Assembly: GCF_018224925.1 (NCBI RefSeq)
Contig: NZ_JAGTUF010000019.1
Location: forward strand, 1-60,333
Origin: Magnetospirillum sulfuroxidans
GTDB lineage: Bacteria; Pseudomonadota; Alphaproteobacteria; Rhodospirillales; Magnetospirillaceae
Direction of reading: 5' to 3'
Length of the DNA: 60,333 nucleotides
The notes beneath the pieces were generated by a model. The model worked only from the letters and a program-made list of their open reading frames with translations. It was not told where the DNA came from and searched no databases. The position numbers and the translations under genes are program-made. Position 1 is the stretch's first letter. Each line of letters begins with the position of its first letter. This document shows, piece after piece, positions 48,381-59,300 of this stretch.

Positions 48381-48940
48381 GGAAGCGGCCCGGTCAGATG
48401 CTTAAGCCCGGCCCGCAGGTAATCCCAGCCGGTGATCAACGTCAGCACCGCCGCCACCCACAAAAAACCTTCGCCGATTTCCTGCACCGGCAGAATATCG
48501 GGGCCGGCCGGCCCGACCAGCAACACCGGCAGCGCCACCATCTGAAAACCGGTCTTCCACTTGGCCAACTTGGTCACCGGCATGCCAACGCGGATTTCGG
48601 CGAGAAACTCGCGCAGGCCGGACACCAGGATTTCGCGCAGCAAGATGACCAGGGCCGGCAATTCGCTCCACTGGCTGACCCGATCAAAGGCGACCAGCAT
48701 GAACAAAACGGCGGCGACCAGCAATTTGTCGGCGATGGGGTCAAGAAAGCGGCCAAAGGCGGAAACCTGATTCCACGAGCGCGCCAGCCAACCATCGAAC
48801 CAATCGGTGATGGCGGCGGCGGCGAACAGCCCGCAGGCGGCCCAATGGGTCCAGGCGCCTTCGAGATAGAAGGTCAGGATGACCAGGGGGATGACAAAGA
48901 TCCGCGACAAGGTCAAGAGATTGGGCAGGCTGGTCAGCAT
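48377..48940 (-). CDS. pgsA: CDP-diacylglycerol--glycerol-3-phosphate 3-phosphatidyltransferase
   Basis: A 187-residue integral-membrane enzyme of phosphatidylglycerol synthesis. The CDP-alcohol phosphotransferase motif DGWLAR..FGRFLDPIADK is intact, and there are four hydrophobic helices. It follows uvrC by 9 bp and overlaps mobB by 4 bp. The uvrC-pgsA link is widespread in proteobacteria. Confidence 0.95.
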   Translation of the reverse strand: MLTSLPNLLTLSRIFVIPLVILTFYLEGAWTHWAACGLFAAAAITDWFDGWLARSWNQVSAFGRFLDPIADKLLVAAVLFMLVAFDRVSQWSELPALVILLREILVSGLREFLAEIRVGMPVTKLAKWKTGFQMVALPVLLVGPAGPDILPVQEIGEGFLWVAAVLTLITGWDYLRAGLKHLTGPLP

Positions 48941-48949
48941 GGCGGGATA

Positions 48950-50845
48950 TTAACCGTGCGGATGGAAATGGTCATAGATTTTTTTGGCCATGGCTTTCGA
49001 GATTCCGGGCACGGCCTCGACATCACCCAAGGCCGCCGCCGCCACGTCGCGCGCCGAACCGAAATGATGCAGCAGCGCTTTTTTCCGTGCCGCGCCGATG
49101 CCATCGATTTCATCCAAGGGCGAGCGGACCATGTCGCCGGCCCGACGGGTGCGATGGGCGCCGATGGCGAAGCGATGGGCCTCGTCACGCAATCGCTGCA
49201 AAAAATACAGCACCGGGTCCTTCATCGGCAGCGAGATCGGCTCTTTGCCGGGCAGAAAAAAGCGTTCGCGGCCGGCATTGCGATCCGGCCCCTTGGCAAT
49301 CGAAACCAGGGCCACGTCGTCGATCCCCAATTCGGTGAAGACGCCCAGCGTCGCGTTCAACTGGCCCAAGCCGCCATCGATCAACACCAGATCGGGCCAT
49401 TGACCGCGATCACGGTCGGGGTCTTCCTTTTGCGCCCGCTGAAACCGCCGGGTCAGCACTTCGCGCATCATGGCGAAATCATCGCCCGGCGTCAGTTCAG
49501 TCGAGCGGATGTTGAATTTGCGATAGGCCGCCTTCATCAAGCCATCGGCACCGGCAACGATCATGCCGCCGACGGCGTTGGTCCCCTGAATATGGCTGTT
49601 GTCATAAACCTCGATGCGATTGGGCCGCCCGTCCAGGCCAAACACCTCGGCAACACCGTCCAGCAATTTCCCCTGCGCCGAGGATTCGGCCATGCGCCGC
49701 CCCAACGCCTCGCGGGCGTTATCGTGGGCATGCTCGATCAAGCGTTTGCGCTCGCCCCGCTTGGGGATGCTGACCGTGACCTTGCGGCCAGCCTTGGCCG
49801 ACAAGGCGGCGGCGACGATCTCCATCTCGGCCGCCTCTTGGCTCAGTAGAATTTCCTTGGGCGGCATCTTGTCGGCATAGAACTGACCCAAGAACGCCGC
49901 CATCACCTCGGCCGCCTCGGCGTCCTGGGCGTGTTGGGGAAAATACGAGCGATTGCCGTAATTGCAGCCCGAGCGGAAAAAGAACACCTGCACGCAGGTC
50001 TGGCCGCCAGCCTGGTACAGGGCGACGACATCGGCCTCGGGCAATTCGGCCGGGTTGATATCCTGATGGGCCTGGATGCGCGACAAAGCCCGCATGCGGT
50101 CACGATAGACCGCCGCCTGCTCATATTCCATGGCTTCCGCCGCCGCCTCCATGCGGGCGGCCAAATCCTTCTGCACCGCCTGCGATTGTCCGGACAAAAA
50201 GGCCCGCGCCTGGGCCAGCAGATCCATATAGGCGCCATGCTCGATGCGATCGACACACGGGGCGCTGCAACGCTTGATCTGAAACAACAGGCACGGCCGG
50301 GTGCGGCTGGAAAACACCGCATCCGTGCACGAGCGCAACAAGAACGCCCGCTGCAATGCCGATAAGGTCTGATTGACCGCCCCGGCCGAGGCGAAGGGAC
50401 CGAAATATTCCCCCTTGCGCGACCGCGCTCCCCGATGCTTCAGCACCTGCGGCCAGTCATGGTCGCCGGTCAGCAAAATATGGGGAAAGCTTTTGTCGTC
50501 TTTCAGCAAGATATTGTAGCGCGGCCCCAACGTCTTGATCAGGGTGCTTTCCAGCAGCAGCGCCTCCACCTCGGTGTGGGTGGTGATCACCTCCATCGAC
50601 GCGGTTTCGGCGATCATCCGCTGGATACGCAGGGTTTGGCGGTCGGGCTTGGTATAGGCGACCACCCGCTTTTTCAGATTCTTCGCCTTGCCGACATACA
50701 GCACATCGCCCTTGAGATTGAGCATGCGATACACCCCCGGCGACGCCGGCAAGGTGGCAAGAACCTGCTCGATCACCGTCACCCCCACGGCCAACGGGCG
50801 GTCAACGGCGTCACTTTTATCCATGTGCGTATCGGAGGCGGTCAT
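48950..50845 (-). CDS. uvrC: UvrABC nuclease subunit C
   Basis: A 631-residue excision-repair nuclease. It has an N-terminal GIY-YIG domain ([24 protein letters not shown], about 35-62) and a central UVR motif ([20 protein letters not shown]). The RNase H-like C-terminal nuclease has [16 protein letters not shown] and [16 protein letters not shown], and tandem helix-hairpin-helix motifs end the protein ([18 protein letters not shown]). First gene of the six-gene operon. Confidence 0.97.
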   Translation of the reverse strand: MTASDTHMDKSDAVDRPLAVGVTVIEQVLATLPASPGVYRMLNLKGDVLYVGKAKNLKKRVVAYTKPDRQTLRIQRMIAETASMEVITTHTEVEALLLESTLIKTLGPRYNILLKDDKSFPHILLTGDHDWPQVLKHRGARSRKGEYFGPFASAGAVNQTLSALQRAFLLRSCTDAVFSSRTRPCLLFQIKRCSAPCVDRIEHGAYMDLLAQARAFLSGQSQAVQKDLAARMEAAAEAMEYEQAAVYRDRMRALSRIQAHQDINPAELPEADVVALYQAGGQTCVQVFFFRSGCNYGNRSYFPQHAQDAEAAEVMAAFLGQFYADKMPPKEILLSQEAAEMEIVAAALSAKAGRKVTVSIPKRGERKRLIEHAHDNAREALGRRMAESSAQGKLLDGVAEVFGLDGRPNRIEVYDNSHIQGTNAVGGMIVAGADGLMKAAYRKFNIRSTELTPGDDFAMMREVLTRRFQRAQKEDPDRDRGQWPDLVLIDGGLGQLNATLGVFTELGIDDVALVSIAKGPDRNAGRERFFLPGKEPISLPMKDPVLYFLQRLRDEAHRFAIGAHRTRRAGDMVRSPLDEIDGIGAARKKALLHHFGSARDVAAAALGDVEAVPGISKAMAKKIYDHFHPHG

Positions 50846-51222
50846 AATCCCATGATCAGTTTTTTGCGGTGAAGGAAAGAAAGTCAGGGAATCCGGGCCA
50901 TTAGCGGGATATCCACGCTTTCTGTGGATAAGTCTGTTGGCAAATTGTGGGAGGCATGTTCCACCCCTTGGGACTCCTTGGACTCCTCCGTATTGCCCAA
51001 ATTCTATGCAGAAATGTGACTTTGTTTGTTTTCAATGGCTTAGCGGCTGTCAAGAGTAAACGGTTTGTAAAAAAATACCTTTTCTCCTGGACTCTGCCGC
51101 TGGGATCGGGCAAATACCCCCTCCCCGCCGGGCTGTGTAAAACTTAACGCCCGAAATGGGTTTTCCCTGTCCGGCCAAGCCATTAGCCCCCTATCCTTTA
51201 GATTGTAGGTGCGCTGCGTCAT
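50846..51222. other. 377-bp AT-richer intergenic region with one DnaA-box match
   Basis: No gene is convincing. It contains an exact TTATCCACA on the minus strand (50923-50931) near ctgtggataag, and an AT-rich stretch around 51000-51085 (tttgtttgttttcaat, gtttgtaaaaaaata). It probably holds the uvrC promoter. A single DnaA box is not evidence of an origin. Confidence 0.45.
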
Positions 51223-52002
51223 TTATTCTTCGGCGACAAGATTGGCGGCAGCCGGCGCCCATTGCAAATGCTGCCCGCCATCCAGTGCAATCATCTGACC
51301 GGTAAACGACCGACACCCCAGGGCAAAGCGCAACGCCACCGCCACTTCATCGGGCGAGGTTCCGCGCCCAAGGGGGGTGCTCGCACATTGGGCATCGAAT
51401 TGGGCTTGGCTTTGGCGGACCGACGGCAATGCCGGACCGGGTCCGATTCCCACCACCCGAATGTGAGGGGCCAAGGCTAACGCCAACGTCTGCGTCAACG
51501 TCCACAGACCGGCCTTGGACAGGGTATAGGTGGTGAAATGCGGGGTCAGGTTCCACACCCGCTGATCGATCAGATTGACGATCACCGCCTCGGCCCCGGC
51601 AGGCAGACGAGCCGCCAAAGCCTGAGACAGCACGAAGGGGGCGCGCAAATTGACCTCCATATGGAAGTCCCAGCTTTCGCGGCTGGCGGTGTCCACTTCG
51701 TCGCGTTCAAAGGTCGAGGCATTGTTAATCAGCACGCCGACCGGCCCCAAGGCGGCCTCGGCCGCCGGCAACAGGGCCTGAACCTCGGCCTCGATCGCCA
51801 GATCAGCGGCCACCAGGGCCGCGCGCCCCCCGTGCGCGGTAATCTGGTCGGCCAGGCTTTGCGCCTCGGCCCCTGAGCGGGAATGATGGATGGCCACGGC
51901 AAAGCCGGCGCGGGACAATTCCAACGCCATGGCCCGCCCCAGGCGGCGAGCGCCCCCGGTCACCAAGGCGGTGCGGGGGATAGAAGATGCGATCTCGGTC
52001 AT
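51223..52002 (-). CDS. SDR oxidoreductase, pteridine reductase/FolM-like
   Basis: A 259-residue short-chain dehydrogenase. The cofactor loop is TGGARRLG (about 15-22), the TGxxxRxG form seen in pteridine reductase PTR1 and dihydromonapterin reductase FolM. The active site has Tyr158 and Lys162 (YTLSK), and the usual serine 13 residues before the tyrosine is Asp145 in NLIDQ, again as in PTR1. NNAS (about 92) is also conserved. It probably reduces a pterin with NADPH. Start 52002 is preferred; upstream in-frame ATGs lie at 52014 and within the repeat array. Confidence 0.82.
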   Translation of the reverse strand: MTEIASSIPRTALVTGGARRLGRAMALELSRAGFAVAIHHSRSGAEAQSLADQITAHGGRAALVAADLAIEAEVQALLPAAEAALGPVGVLINNASTFERDEVDTASRESWDFHMEVNLRAPFVLSQALAARLPAGAEAVIVNLIDQRVWNLTPHFTTYTLSKAGLWTLTQTLALALAPHIRVVGIGPGPALPSVRQSQAQFDAQCASTPLGRGTSPDEVAVALRFALGCRSFTGQMIALDGGQHLQWAPAAANLVAEE

Positions 52003-52031
52003 GGCCGCCAGCATGGCGAAGCCTGACCGGT

Positions 52032-52311
52032 GGCGCAAATAATATTGCGCCACCTTTCGTCAGGCGTCCGGCTCCGCCGGAACGGCGCAAATATTATTGC
52101 GCCACCTTTCGTCAGGCGTCCGGCTCCGCCGGAACGGCGCAAATATTATTGCGCCACCTTTCATCAGCCGTCCGGCTCCGCCGGAAAGGCGCAAATAATA
52201 TTGCGCCACCTTTTGTCAGACGTCCGGCTCCGCCGGAACGGCGCAAATAATATTGCGCCGCCTTTCGTCAGGCGTCCGGCTCTGCCGGAACGGCGCACAT
52301 ATTATTGCGCC
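52032..52311. repeat. 52-bp tandem repeat array, five full copies plus a partial, two hairpins each
   Basis: Units begin at 52032, 52084, 52136, 52188, 52240 and 52292, exactly 52 bp apart. Each starts with an inverted repeat ggcgcaa-N6-ttgcgcc, continues acctttcgtcaggcg, and contains a second hairpin tccggc-tcc-gccgga. Copies differ at a few positions, including an A/T change in the first loop (ataata or atatta). The last partial copy supplies the final codons and the stop of the kinase gene. The period is not a multiple of 3, so it is not a coding repeat. It lies between the kinase and the SDR, on their shared strand. Confidence 0.95.
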
Positions 52312-53192
52312 ACCGCCTTCTTTGGCACCACCACCATCGGCCGACGGACCGGCACCACTTGCACCTTGGGCTTGGCCAAGGCTTCCGCCGGCACCTGCCC
52401 CAAGGCCTGCATGAACGCCCCGGCATGGGCCGGACGCACCGCCGGGTCCGGGTCGGTCGCCTGGGCCACCAAGGCGACCAAGGCCGCCGCATGCTTCGCC
52501 GGCAGTTCCACCGCCCCGGCGGCCGGATCGGGCAACGTCCCGGTCAGCAGCCGATAGGTCAGCACCCCCAAGGAATAGACATCGGCGCGGGCATCAACCG
52601 CCGTCGCGTTTTCCCGCTGTTCGGGGGCGCAATATTCGGTCCCGCCCAGCCAATGATCGGGCAGGGGCGGATTGCGTTCCGCTAATTTGACCATGCTGAA
52701 ATCAGCCAACTTGATCTGACCGTTCTCACGCGCGGTCAACAACAGATTGCTGGGCTTGACCGCCCGATGGACCATTCCGCGGCGATGCAGGGCCATCAGC
52801 CCCGAGGAAAGCTGCTTCAACAAGCTCAGCGCCCGCGCCAACGGCAGCCGCCGGGCCTTGTCATCGCCTTCGACAATGCCATCCTTGCCGATTTCGAACG
52901 GAAGATGCGCCGCCATATAAGGCATGACAAAGAAAGGCCGGCCATCACTGCCGGTTTCCATGGTCTTGACGCCGATCAGGTGTGGATGGTCGAACGCAGC
53001 CAATGCCCGCGCCTCGGCCTGAAACCGCGCCAGCCATTGCGGTGCGCTCAACGGATCATCGTCACCGCCCTTGGGCGCGAAAACCTTCAGCGCCACCGGC
53101 ACCTGCAAATCCGGATCGCGGCAAAATACGATCTTGGCATAGCCGGTCGTCAACGCGCTTTTGTGGACGACATATTTGCCAATGCGTTCCAT
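52302..53192 (-). CDS. Hanks-type serine/threonine kinase-like protein, probable pseudokinase
   Basis: A 296-residue protein with a kinase fold: VALK (Lys36), helix-C Glu60 (FQAEARAL), EYCAPEQ (APE at 189-191) and ARADVYSLGV. The catalytic loop reads VHRAVKPSN, with Ala144 in place of the catalytic Asp. The DFG motif is DFS (164-166), and the glycine loop (about 13-20, ALTTGYAK) is degenerate. ATP binding may remain, but phosphotransfer is doubtful. A lysine/valine-rich tail follows the kinase domain. No membrane segment is seen. The start at 53192 has GGGGAAAA; the open frame upstream is a shadow of the RTX gene. Both neighbours lie on the same strand. Confidence 0.85.
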   Translation of the reverse strand: MERIGKYVVHKSALTTGYAKIVFCRDPDLQVPVALKVFAPKGGDDDPLSAPQWLARFQAEARALAAFDHPHLIGVKTMETGSDGRPFFVMPYMAAHLPFEIGKDGIVEGDDKARRLPLARALSLLKQLSSGLMALHRRGMVHRAVKPSNLLLTARENGQIKLADFSMVKLAERNPPLPDHWLGGTEYCAPEQRENATAVDARADVYSLGVLTYRLLTGTLPDPAAGAVELPAKHAAALVALVAQATDPDPAVRPAHAGAFMQALGQVPAEALAKPKVQVVPVRRPMVVVPKKAVAQ

Positions 53193-53257
53193 TTTTCCCC
53201 ACTTTCTGTCCCGCCAGCCCGATCCAGACTGACCCCTTGCTTTTCCCATGTCCAGTC

Positions 53258-53305
53258 CGCAAACAAACAAAGGACCTGCCTTGCCGAAGCAAGGCAGGTC
53301 CTTTG
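53258..53305 (-). terminator. terminator after the RTX gene
   Basis: A perfect 16-bp stem (53268-53283 and 53290-53305, loop ccgaag) follows the RTX stop and is trailed on the minus strand by TTTGTTTGTTTG. It is strong, and separates the giant gene from the kinase. Confidence 0.88.
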
Positions 53306-53325
53306 CCTGAACTAAACGCCCGTAA

Positions 53326-56300
53326 TTACCACTTGATCTGTTCGATGTTGTCGAAATCCACCACCGTCTCGCCATTGGCGGTGTTGAGATGGACTTCGCC
53401 ATCGACATTGCGGCCGATATCCAACGTGCCGTGATTTTCGCCATCCACCTGAATGGTCCAGCTATCGCCGCCCTCGGTGGTGATGACGAAGGTCTGGCCA
53501 ACGGCATCCGACAGATCCAAGGTGTCGGTCCAGCTACTACCGGTACCGCCATCAACAGTGTCATGGCCGGAATTGAAGTCGAACAAGAAGGTGTCGGAGC
53601 CATCGCCGCCGAACATCTTGTCATCCCCCGCCCCGCCAACCAGGGTGTCGTTGCCCGAACCACCGTACATGGTGTCGTTGCCCGTGCCGCCATCCAGGTA
53701 ATCGGCGCCGGCGTTGCCGCTCATGTAATCGTTGCCGGAACCACCCATCAGATAATCGTCGCCGTTATTGGCGAACACGGTGTCGTTGCCCGAACCGCCA
53801 TCCAGAGTGAACGAGTTGTAAGCACCGCCATCGCTGTAATTCATGTCGATGACGTCGTTGCCGGCACCGGCATTGATGCGCTCGACACTGCTGACATTGC
53901 TGATATGGATGAAATCGTTGCCATCGGTCATCTGCAAGGTGTCGTTGCCGTCACCGCCGATGAAGGTATCCGAAGTCGAGTTCAACCCTTCGATATTGAT
54001 GACAGCCCCGGTCCCGCCCGAGCCGTTGGCCCCTCCCTGATCGGCCGCCGTGGTGTAGTGGTCGCCGCCCATATAGAAGCTGGTGCCGTCGGCCGAGAAC
54101 ATGAAGGTGTCGTTGCCGGCCCCACCCGACAAGGTGTCGGTCCCCGCGCCGCCGGACAAGATGTCGTTGCCATCCTCGCCGAACAGCTTGTCGTTGCCCG
54201 AACCGCCGAGAATATAGTCGTTGCCGCCGCCGCCATAGACGGTGTCGCTGCCCGAACCGGCATCGATGTAATCGTTGCCGTCGCTGGACAAGGTCGGCAC
54301 CGCCAAGCTGGCACTGGAGCTGACGCTGGCCGATTGGCTGCCCAGATGGCTGGTGGCGGTCACTTCCAGATCAATGGTGGTGCCCGACAGGCTGCCCGGG
54401 ATCTTCAGCTGCAAGGTATCCAACTGATCGGTGGTCAGGTTGTAGACCCCATTCACCGCACTGATTTCGACGCCATCGACCAACAAGGTGACGCCCGCCG
54501 GCAGATCACTGACCTGGAAGGTCAGGGTCTCGCCCGCCGCCGGAGCGCCGTAATCGATGTCCAGTTCGGCGTAGACATAGGTGTCATGGCCACCCGAAGC
54601 GGCGCCGGCAAGGTTGTCGCCATAAATGACGTCATTGCCGCCCAGACCGTACAAGGTGTCGTGCCCGGTGCCACCTTGCAAGGTGTTGCTGTTGTCGGTG
54701 CCGGTGACCACGTCGCTTTCGAACGTGCCCGAACCATAGATCCCGGTTTGGACGTTGAAATTGGCGTCGTCGAAATCCTTATCGCCGCCGACGGTGATGT
54801 CTTCCCAATTCTGGTTGCCGATCAAATCGGTGTTATCGACGGCCGCCACCGTGTCGCCGGGGTTCAGTTCGGCGTTGTCGAACACCACGTTGGCGCCGCT
54901 GGTGCCGACCAGGGCATTGCCCTGAGAATCGATCACCTGCCAATTGCCGTGGCTATCTTGCCGGAAGCTCACCGATTCGCCGTCGGTGATCTTGCCCGAA
55001 TTCAGGCCGTCACCATCGGGAATAAGGAAGAAACCGACCCGTTCCGGATTGACGCCGTTGACCGTGAAGCTGCTGCCGACGGTGTCCTTGACGTCGCCCC
55101 AGATGATCTGGCCGCTGCTGGGATTGCCGTTGTCGTCCAAGATGTAATAGCCGTAGGACGAGTGATACGACGCTTCCTCGTTGCCCATGTTGGTCACGGT
55201 CAGCGCATTGCCGGACAATTCGGTGGAAACTTCCATGGTCGGCGCCGTCACTTCGGCATCCGAGGTGACGTCAATGGTCACCGTGGCCACCGACGTTCCG
55301 CCCTGACCATCGCTGACGGTGTATTCAAAGGTCGCCTCGCCCTCGAAACCGGCTTCGGGGGTGAAGGTGATGGTGCCATCGGCATTCAGCGTCACCGCCC
55401 CATGGGCCGCATTGCCGACACCGACGATGGACAAGGTGCCGCCATCGGGATCGCTGTCATTGGCCAGCAGGTCCGATGCCTTGAGCGTCAAGGCGGCGTC
55501 ATCGCTGGTGGCGATGGCTTCGTCGTTGACAATGTCCTGACTGACGCTGTTCTCGCCGATCACGGTGGTGACGGTGGTGTCGCCGCCATTGGCCTCGGTG
55601 GTGGTGATGCTGGTGCTCACCGCCGACAGATCCGGGGCGCTGCCGGTCGAAGACACCGTCAGGGTGGCGCTGCCCGCGCTGACATCCACCGTATAGGACC
55701 CATCGGCATTGGCGGTCAGCACATGACCATCCAAGCTGACGGTGGCGCCGGCGGGAATGCCGGTCACCGTCGCCGCCGACAACGTCTCGCTGCCATCGGT
55801 GTCGTTCAAGGCGGCGCTAATCGTAACGGGCGTCGAATAGGTGGTGGTGGTCACCGTCGTCGTCGTCGTGCCGGTATTGAAGTACGAATCGGCCGAACCG
55901 TCGGTGATCTTGATGCCGCTGCTGTTGATGATCGTGCCGTCCGAGAACTTGACGTACTCGAAGTTGCTGACATGGTTCTGAATTTGGTTGGTGTTGTTGG
56001 CCCACTGATTATAGCTGATGCCCGACAGATACAGAGCGTCGGTGCCGCTGCCGCCATCCAGCGAACCGTCCATGGTCGAGCCCTTGACCTCGACAAAGTC
56101 GTTGCCGCTGCCTGCGTCGATCTTGGCGCCGCCATTGAGGCCACCACCCAGGTGGATTTCATCGTTGCCGGAACCGCCGACAATCGACCCCCCCATGTTG
56201 CCGGTCCCGGTGACGTCGATATAATCGTTTCCAGCGCCGCCATCCAGGGTGACGCCGCCATTGACGATGCCGGTAACCCGCAATTGATCGTCGCCGCCCA

Positions 56301-59300
56301 CGCTTGAGGTGGATGTCGTATCCAGATAGACGCTGGCATCGGCATTTCCATTCACGTAGACGCTGTCATTGCCGGCCCCGGCAATGACGCTCGCGCCCCC
56401 GTTCAGCGTCCCATTGACCCACAATTGATCGTTGCCATCGCCCAGGTCGATCTTGGCGCCGGCCGCACCGCCCACATAGACGCTGTCGTCACCGCTGCCG
56501 GCCATGATGCTGGCGCCGCCGTTATTGGCGCCGTTGATATCCAAGACATCGTTGCCGTCGCCCAGATTGATCGCGGCATTGATGGCGGAACCGATCTTGA
56601 CCGTGTCATCACCGCTGCCGGCATCAATGACCGCCCCGCCATTGTTGGTGCCGCCGATCTGCAACGCGTCATTACCGCTGCCCAGGCTCAGCGAAGCATT
56701 GATCGAGCCGCCGATCTTGACGGTGTCATTGCCGTCACCGGCATCAATGGTGTCCCCGCCATTGGTGCTGCCGCCCACCACCAAGGTGTCGTTGCCGCCG
56801 TACAGGTTGGTCGATTTGTCGATGTTACCGGTGACCTTGACCGAGTCGGTCGCATAGCTCCCCAGGGATCCCGAGGAATAGTCGCCGTTGATGGTGGTCG
56901 TGGTGGTCGGGTTGAGATCAGCCAGCCGGTCGACGCTGAAATCGTGGGTGGTGGTCGTCGTCGTCGATGTCGTCACCGACGTCGACGTGGTCGTTCCGAA
57001 ATCCACGGCCAGATCAGCGCTTTGCGCCGTCACATCATACCGCGAGTCGTCAACGGCGATCGGCCCCTGATTATCGGACACATCGGCCAGATCCAAGGTG
57101 GCGCTGCCGCTGGTGCTGCCGCCCTGACCATCGCTGATGGTGTAGGTGAAGTTCACCTCGCCATAGTAATCGGTGGTCGGGGTAAAGGTGATGGTGCCAT
57201 CGCCATTATCGACGATGGTGCCGTGATCGGCGCTTATCGAAGCCAGCGACAAGGTATCGCCGTCCACGTCCGACGCATTGGCCAGCAAATCCGCCTTGCT
57301 GATGATCACCGACTGATCTTCCAAACCATTGCCCAGATCAATGGCGCCGGAATTGGTCGGGCCGTCGTTGACCGCGGCCAGATTCAGGGTCGCGCTGCCG
57401 CTGGCGGTGCCGCCATTGCCATCGCTGACGGTGTAATTCAGGGTCACCGCGCCATTGTAATTGGCCTCGGGGGTGAAGGTGACGGTGCCGTCGCCGTTAT
57501 CGACGATGGTGCCGTGATCGGCACTGATCGCCGTCGCCGACAAGGTGTCGCCGTCCACGTCCGAGGCATTGGCCAGCAAATCCGCCTTGCTGATGATCAC
57601 CGCATGATCTTCGGTGCCGGCGGCCAGCGGGGTGGTCATGCTGACCACCGGGGCGTCATTGGTCGGATCGACGGTGATGGTCAGGTCTTGGGTATAGGTA
57701 TTGCCCTCGCCATCGGTCAACTGCACCTGGAAGGTGTCGGTGCCGTTCCAATTGGCGTCCTCGGCGGTAAAGCTGAAGCTGCCGTCGGCATTGACCGTCA
57801 ACGCGCCATGATGATCACCACCGGCAATCACCGCAAACGAGACGATGCCGCCATCGGCATCGCTGGCAACGATCTGACCTTCGACCACGGTCGCCGTATC
57901 GGTGATGCTTTCCGCCCCTTCACCGCCAATGATGGTGATGCTGGCTTCATTGTCCACGTCCGCCACCGACACGGTGAACGGCTCGGTGGTGGCGGTGGCG
58001 CCGCTTTCGTCGGTGGCGGTCACCTGGATCTGGAATGCGCCGACGTCGGAATTGTCCGGCGTGCCGGTCAACTGGCCGGTGGTGGTGTCGAATTCCACCC
58101 AATCCGGAGTGGCGATGACATTGCCATCGGCATCCAGGAAGGTCAGTGAATAGGTCAGGCTGTCGCCCATGGCGCTGTCGGCATCGGTGAAGAATTGCGA
58201 CACGTCCAAGGTAAAGGCCTGGTCTTCGGTGGCGGCCTGATCGACCACCGCCGCCTCAACCACGTCGGGCGGACTGTTCAGATCGACGGCGACGCCATCG
58301 ACTTTGACGGTCAGCGCCTCGAAATTGCTGACCTTCAAGCCATCCAGGCTGTCGAAGGTGAAGCTTTTGCCGGCATTGGCCGGATTGGCCATGAAGTCCT
58401 TGAAGTCCAGCAATTCGGACCGCAATTCGGCCGTATACTGACTGCCGTCCAGATCGACGCGCAAGGTGTCGGTATCGGCGCCGCCGTCATAGACGTCACC
58501 CGCGGTTTCGCCGGCCACGGCAATCACCGTGTCATTGCCGGTCCCGCCCGAGACCACGTCGCTGCCGGCGCCACCATTCAAGGTGTCATCGCCGACGCCG
58601 CCGATCAGGACGTCATTGCCGCCGCTGGTCCAGATAATATCGTTGCCATAGCTGCCGTCGACGGTGACATCGCCGTACTGGAAGCGATCGCTGGTCAGAT
58701 CGACCACGTCGTCGCCCAGACCGGCATTGATGGATTCAACCCCCGACAACACCGGGCCGCCTTCGCCACGATCCAGGAAGATGGCGTCGCTGCCACTGGT
58801 CCCCTGCAACGTGTCGATACCGTCACCACCGATGATGGTGTCGGTCAGCTTGCCCATGCCGGCAACGCTGACACGATCGTCGGTGCCGTCGGTGCTGACG
58901 TCGCCCACGTCACGGGCCTGCGTGCCCGCGCCCCAGGTCCCATCATAGGCGCCCGAGCTGGTGCCCATCCTGAACACGTCGTTGCCGGCGCCGCCGTCCA
59001 ACACGTCGCTGCCGGCGCCACCGCCCAGGGTGTCGTTCCCTTCGCCGCCGAGAATGGTGTCGTTGCCGTCATCGCCGAACAGGGCGTCGTTGCCGGCGCC
59101 GCCGTCGATGGTCACATCGCCCAAGGTGACGGCGGAGCTGGTCAGATCGACCACGTCGTTGCCGGCGCCGGTGCTGATGACCTCGATGCCGTCGACCAGC
59201 ACCTTGCCGGCGCCGGTGGACAGAACCACGTCGTTGCCATCGGTCCCGACGATGGTATCGGTGCCTTCACCGCCGATGAAGGCGTCGGAGTTCATGTTCT

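Noticed and set aside
50923-50931. Chromosomal origin.
   Set aside because: Only one DnaA box and no dnaA, parAB or gidA nearby.
52032-52311. CRISPR array.
   Set aside because: Repeat and would-be spacer are both conserved in every unit, and there are no cas genes.
52030-52557. Rightward open frame of 175 codons over the tandem repeats.
   Set aside because: The 52-bp period leaves all three rightward frames open by chance; the peptide is arginine/proline-rich repeat translation and overlaps the kinase gene.
53389-58149. Very long rightward open frames (972 and 574 codons) opposite the RTX gene.
   Set aside because: They are antisense shadows of the GC-rich, Gly/Asp-rich repeats; composition and position follow the RTX codons.
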